This document shows positions 6,323-7,739 of a DNA stretch of 7,739 bases, one piece after another. The stretch spans positions 1 to 7,739 of the forward strand of contig QOAH01000133.1 of NCBI GenBank assembly GCA_003978185.1, read 5' to 3'. Each line of letters begins with the position of its first letter. Position 1 is the first letter of the stretch. Source of the DNA: Candidatus Thioglobus sp. (GTDB taxonomy: Bacteria; Pseudomonadota; Gammaproteobacteria; PS1; Thioglobaceae). A program made the position numbers and the translations under genes. The notes beneath the pieces were generated by a model. That model worked only from the letters and a program-made list of their open reading frames with translations. It was not told the DNA's origin and did not search any database.

Positions 6323-6988
6323 TTACTGCTGTCTTTGGAAAATAACAAACAACTCTTCAATAAAGGCTGTGTACTTGTTACCAATTGACTGTACTTGAGA
6401 AACCAAGCGATTATAAGCAATGGTGGCCGGAATTGCGGCAAACAAACCAAATGCTGTCGCAATCAAAGCTTCGGCAATACCAGGAGCAACAATAGCAATC
6501 GTGGCTTGTTTAACGGATGCTAATCCAATAAAAGAGTGCATAATCCCCCATACAGTACCAAACAAACCAATATACGGGCTAGATGAAGCAATCATTGCCA
6601 ATATACTCAAACCACCATCTAGGCGATCAATTTCATTATTAGCGGTGGTGTTCATTGAGCGATAAGCGCGTTCGGAATTCATAATCAGTGCTTGATTGGA
6701 GGTTGACTGTGAGTGAATAAACTCACCATAGCCTGAACCAAAAATATGCTCCATTGGTGAACGATTGGCAGCAATTGTTGGGATTTGATTATGTAGTTTA
6801 TCTAGATCCGTATCGGCAAGGAAATGACGATGAAAATCAGAAATGTCTTTTTTTGCATCTATCAAAATTTTCTTTTTTGACAAGATTAGTGTCCAAGAAT
6901 AAATACTCATTAACACTAAAATAAACATCACCACCTGTACTACAAAACCGGCGTTTATAATTAAACTAAAGATTGACAAACTATCCAT
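6323..6988 (-). CDS. tolQ: Tol-Pal system protein TolQ (ExbB family)
   Basis: TolQ is the polytopic inner-membrane subunit of the TolQR proton-driven motor. It is 221 aa, near E. coli TolQ (230 aa). There are three membrane segments: about 11-34, about 125-156 and about 162-192, with a large cytoplasmic loop between the first two. The second contains PYIGLFGTVWGIMHSF (138-153) with Thr145, and the third contains APGIAEALIATAFGLFAAIPA (168-188) with Thr178. Both threonines fall on the same residue numbers as the key pore threonines of E. coli TolQ. The start overlaps the end of ybgC by 8 nt and is preceded by the Shine-Dalgarno TGGAGA at a 6-nt spacing, which supports ATG 6988. It is the first of the tolQRA trio. 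Confidence 0.98.
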   Translation of the reverse strand: MDSLSIFSLIINAGFVVQVVMFILVLMSIYSWTLILSKKKILIDAKKDISDFHRHFLADTDLDKLHNQIPTIAANRSPMEHIFGSGYGEFIHSQSTSNQALIMNSERAYRSMNTTANNEIDRLDGGLSILAMIASSSPYIGLFGTVWGIMHSFIGLASVKQATIAIVAPGIAEALIATAFGLFAAIPATIAYNRLVSQVQSIGNKYTAFIEELFVIFQRQQ

Positions 6989-7379
6989 TTATTTTCTCCA
7001 AAATGATTGTTGGGATGCCGCAAGGCTTAAAACTATCAGCATGTAGGCATGCCACTGTTATTTGTGCTTTAAATAATACCTTATTTTGCTTTGAAGGCGT
7101 TATTTTCTGTGAAAAAACCAAGCTTGCTTGACCTGTTTTTTCAATCGAAGTTTGTACACTCAATAAATCATTGAATCTAGCTGGTGAGTGATAATCTGCA
7201 TTAATTGATCTTACTGCAAAGATTACATTATGCGTTTCAACCAAATCATCTTGCTCAAAACCTAAATCTCGAAGAAATTCAGACCTCCCTCTTTCGATGA
7301 ATTTTAAATAATTGGCGTAATAAACCACACCACCACTGTCTGTATCTTCGTAATAAACTCGAATATCTAGGTTACTCAT
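6981..7379 (-). CDS. ybgC: YbgC-family acyl-CoA thioesterase
   Basis: This is a hotdog-fold thioesterase of the YbgC/4-hydroxybenzoyl-CoA thioesterase group, cytoplasmic, hydrolysing acyl-CoA thioesters and linked in E. coli to phospholipid metabolism and to the tol operon. At 132 aa it has the family length (E. coli 134). The signature [20 protein letters not shown] (residues 8-27) includes the catalytic Asp14 and Tyr10. The position of the active-site His of E. coli/H. influenzae YbgC (VYHA) is Tyr21 here; VYYANYL also occurs in other members of this family, so this is a variant rather than a broken gene. Further family features are [13 protein letters not shown] (30-42) and the SPARFNDLL stretch. 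The start overlaps the ruvB stop by 8 nt with no strong ribosome-binding site. ybgC directly before tolQ is the conserved gammaproteobacterial order. Confidence 0.96.
   Translation of the reverse strand: MSNLDIRVYYEDTDSGGVVYYANYLKFIERGRSEFLRDLGFEQDDLVETHNVIFAVRSINADYHSPARFNDLLSVQTSIEKTGQASLVFSQKITPSKQNKVLFKAQITVACLHADSFKPCGIPTIILEKING
6995..7000 (-). promoter_or_regulatory. Shine-Dalgarno of tolQ
   Basis: TGGAGA on the minus strand lies 6 nt before the tolQ ATG, inside the last codons of ybgC. It is among the strongest ribosome-binding sites in the window and fixes the tolQ start. It suggests that tolQ initiates efficiently by itself, not only by coupling. Confidence 0.75.
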
Positions 7380-7739
7380 TAAACAAACTTGATACTTGCC
7401 CTCCTAGAGGGCTGCTGTTTGGTGCTTGAGATGGACTAGTCAAGCCTAAATGTGAATAGGCTAAATCTGTTGCGCTACGACCACGTGGTGTGCGCATAAT
7501 AAAACCTTGTTGAATTAAATAAGGTTCTACCATGTCTTCCAATGTACCACGATCTTCGCCAATAGCGGTTGAAAGTGTATCTAGGCCCACCGGACCACCT
7601 GAAAATTTTTGGGTCATGATCGATAAATAATCTCGATCCAATTGCTCTAATCCGCGCTCATCAACTTTAAGCGTTATTAGGGCCTCATTAGCGAGTTTCT
7701 GATGAATCACGCCATTGGTTTTTACATCAGCAAAATCAC
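7372..7739 (-). CDS. ruvB: Holliday junction branch migration helicase RuvB, C-terminal part
   Basis: These are the last 121 complete codons of ruvB; the gene continues past the right edge. RuvB is the AAA+ motor that drives RuvA-bound Holliday junctions during recombinational repair. What is visible is the end of the AAA+ lid domain ([20 protein letters not shown]), then the winged-helix DNA-binding domain with [38 protein letters not shown] and [10 protein letters not shown]. These are nearly invariant in RuvB. The reading frame is open to the edge upstream of the GTG at 7710, so that codon is an internal valine and not the start. The Walker motifs are outside the window. The C-terminal tail, ending SSLFNE, is typical in length. 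It overlaps ybgC by 8 nt. Confidence 0.97.
   Translation of the reverse strand, partial: DFADVKTNGVIHQKLANEALITLKVDERGLEQLDRDYLSIMTQKFSGGPVGLDTLSTAIGEDRGTLEDMVEPYLIQQGFIMRTPRGRSATDLAYSHLGLTSPSQAPNSSPLGGQVSSLFNE

Noticed and set aside
7038..7379. YbgC inactivated by the His to Tyr change in VYHA
   Set aside because: The catalytic Asp and the rest of the signature are intact, and VYYANYL occurs in other YbgC-family proteins, so it is a normal variant.
7372..7710. A separate 112-aa gene starting at the GTG at 7710
   Set aside because: The frame is open to the window edge and the upstream codons (DFADVKTNG) continue the RuvB match, so the GTG is an internal valine.

Overview
The window is a single uninterrupted block of protein-coding genes, all on the minus strand, from a fairly AT-rich (about 40% G+C by eye) Gram-negative bacterium. 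The order ruvB - ybgC - tolQ - tolR - tolA is the classic gammaproteobacterial arrangement, and the alpha2beta2-type glycyl-tRNA synthetase beta subunit fits a proteobacterium. The protein flavour and low G+C would suit the SUP05/Thioglobus/vesicomyid-symbiont group of sulfur-oxidising Gammaproteobacteria. That placement is inferred from memory of such proteins and has not been tested.

Reading in the direction of transcription (right to left), the layout is: the 3' end of ruvB (Holliday-junction helicase, cut by the right edge); ybgC (acyl-CoA thioesterase); tolQ, tolR and tolA (inner-membrane energised complex for outer-membrane constriction); a 131-aa Xre/MbcA/ParS-type antitoxin-like gene with no toxin beside it; minC (septum-site inhibitor); glyS (glycyl-tRNA synthetase beta subunit); dtd (D-aminoacyl-tRNA deacylase); a small PGPGW-type membrane protein; a 207-aa membrane-anchored protein of unknown function; and the 5' part of a YffB/ArsC-like gene cut by the left edge.

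Every junction is either an overlap (1, 4, 7, 8 or 11 nt) or a gap of at most 11 nt, so there is no room for internal terminators or untranslated regulators. The block looks like one long co-transcribed, largely translationally coupled operon that enters from the right and leaves on the left. No RNA gene, mobile element, CRISPR array, terminator or stand-alone promoter was seen, and no stretch of 300 bases lacks a gene.

The unusual points are mainly in gene order. tolA is followed by the antitoxin-like gene and minC, where tolB-pal would normally stand. minC is not followed by minD-minE and carries an altered MinD-binding motif. glyS is not preceded by glyQ and instead is followed directly by dtd. 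The first half of the block is cell-envelope and division machinery, and the middle is Gly-tRNA charging and proofreading. The most noteworthy candidate is the solitary antitoxin-family gene, which is tightly coupled into a division operon.
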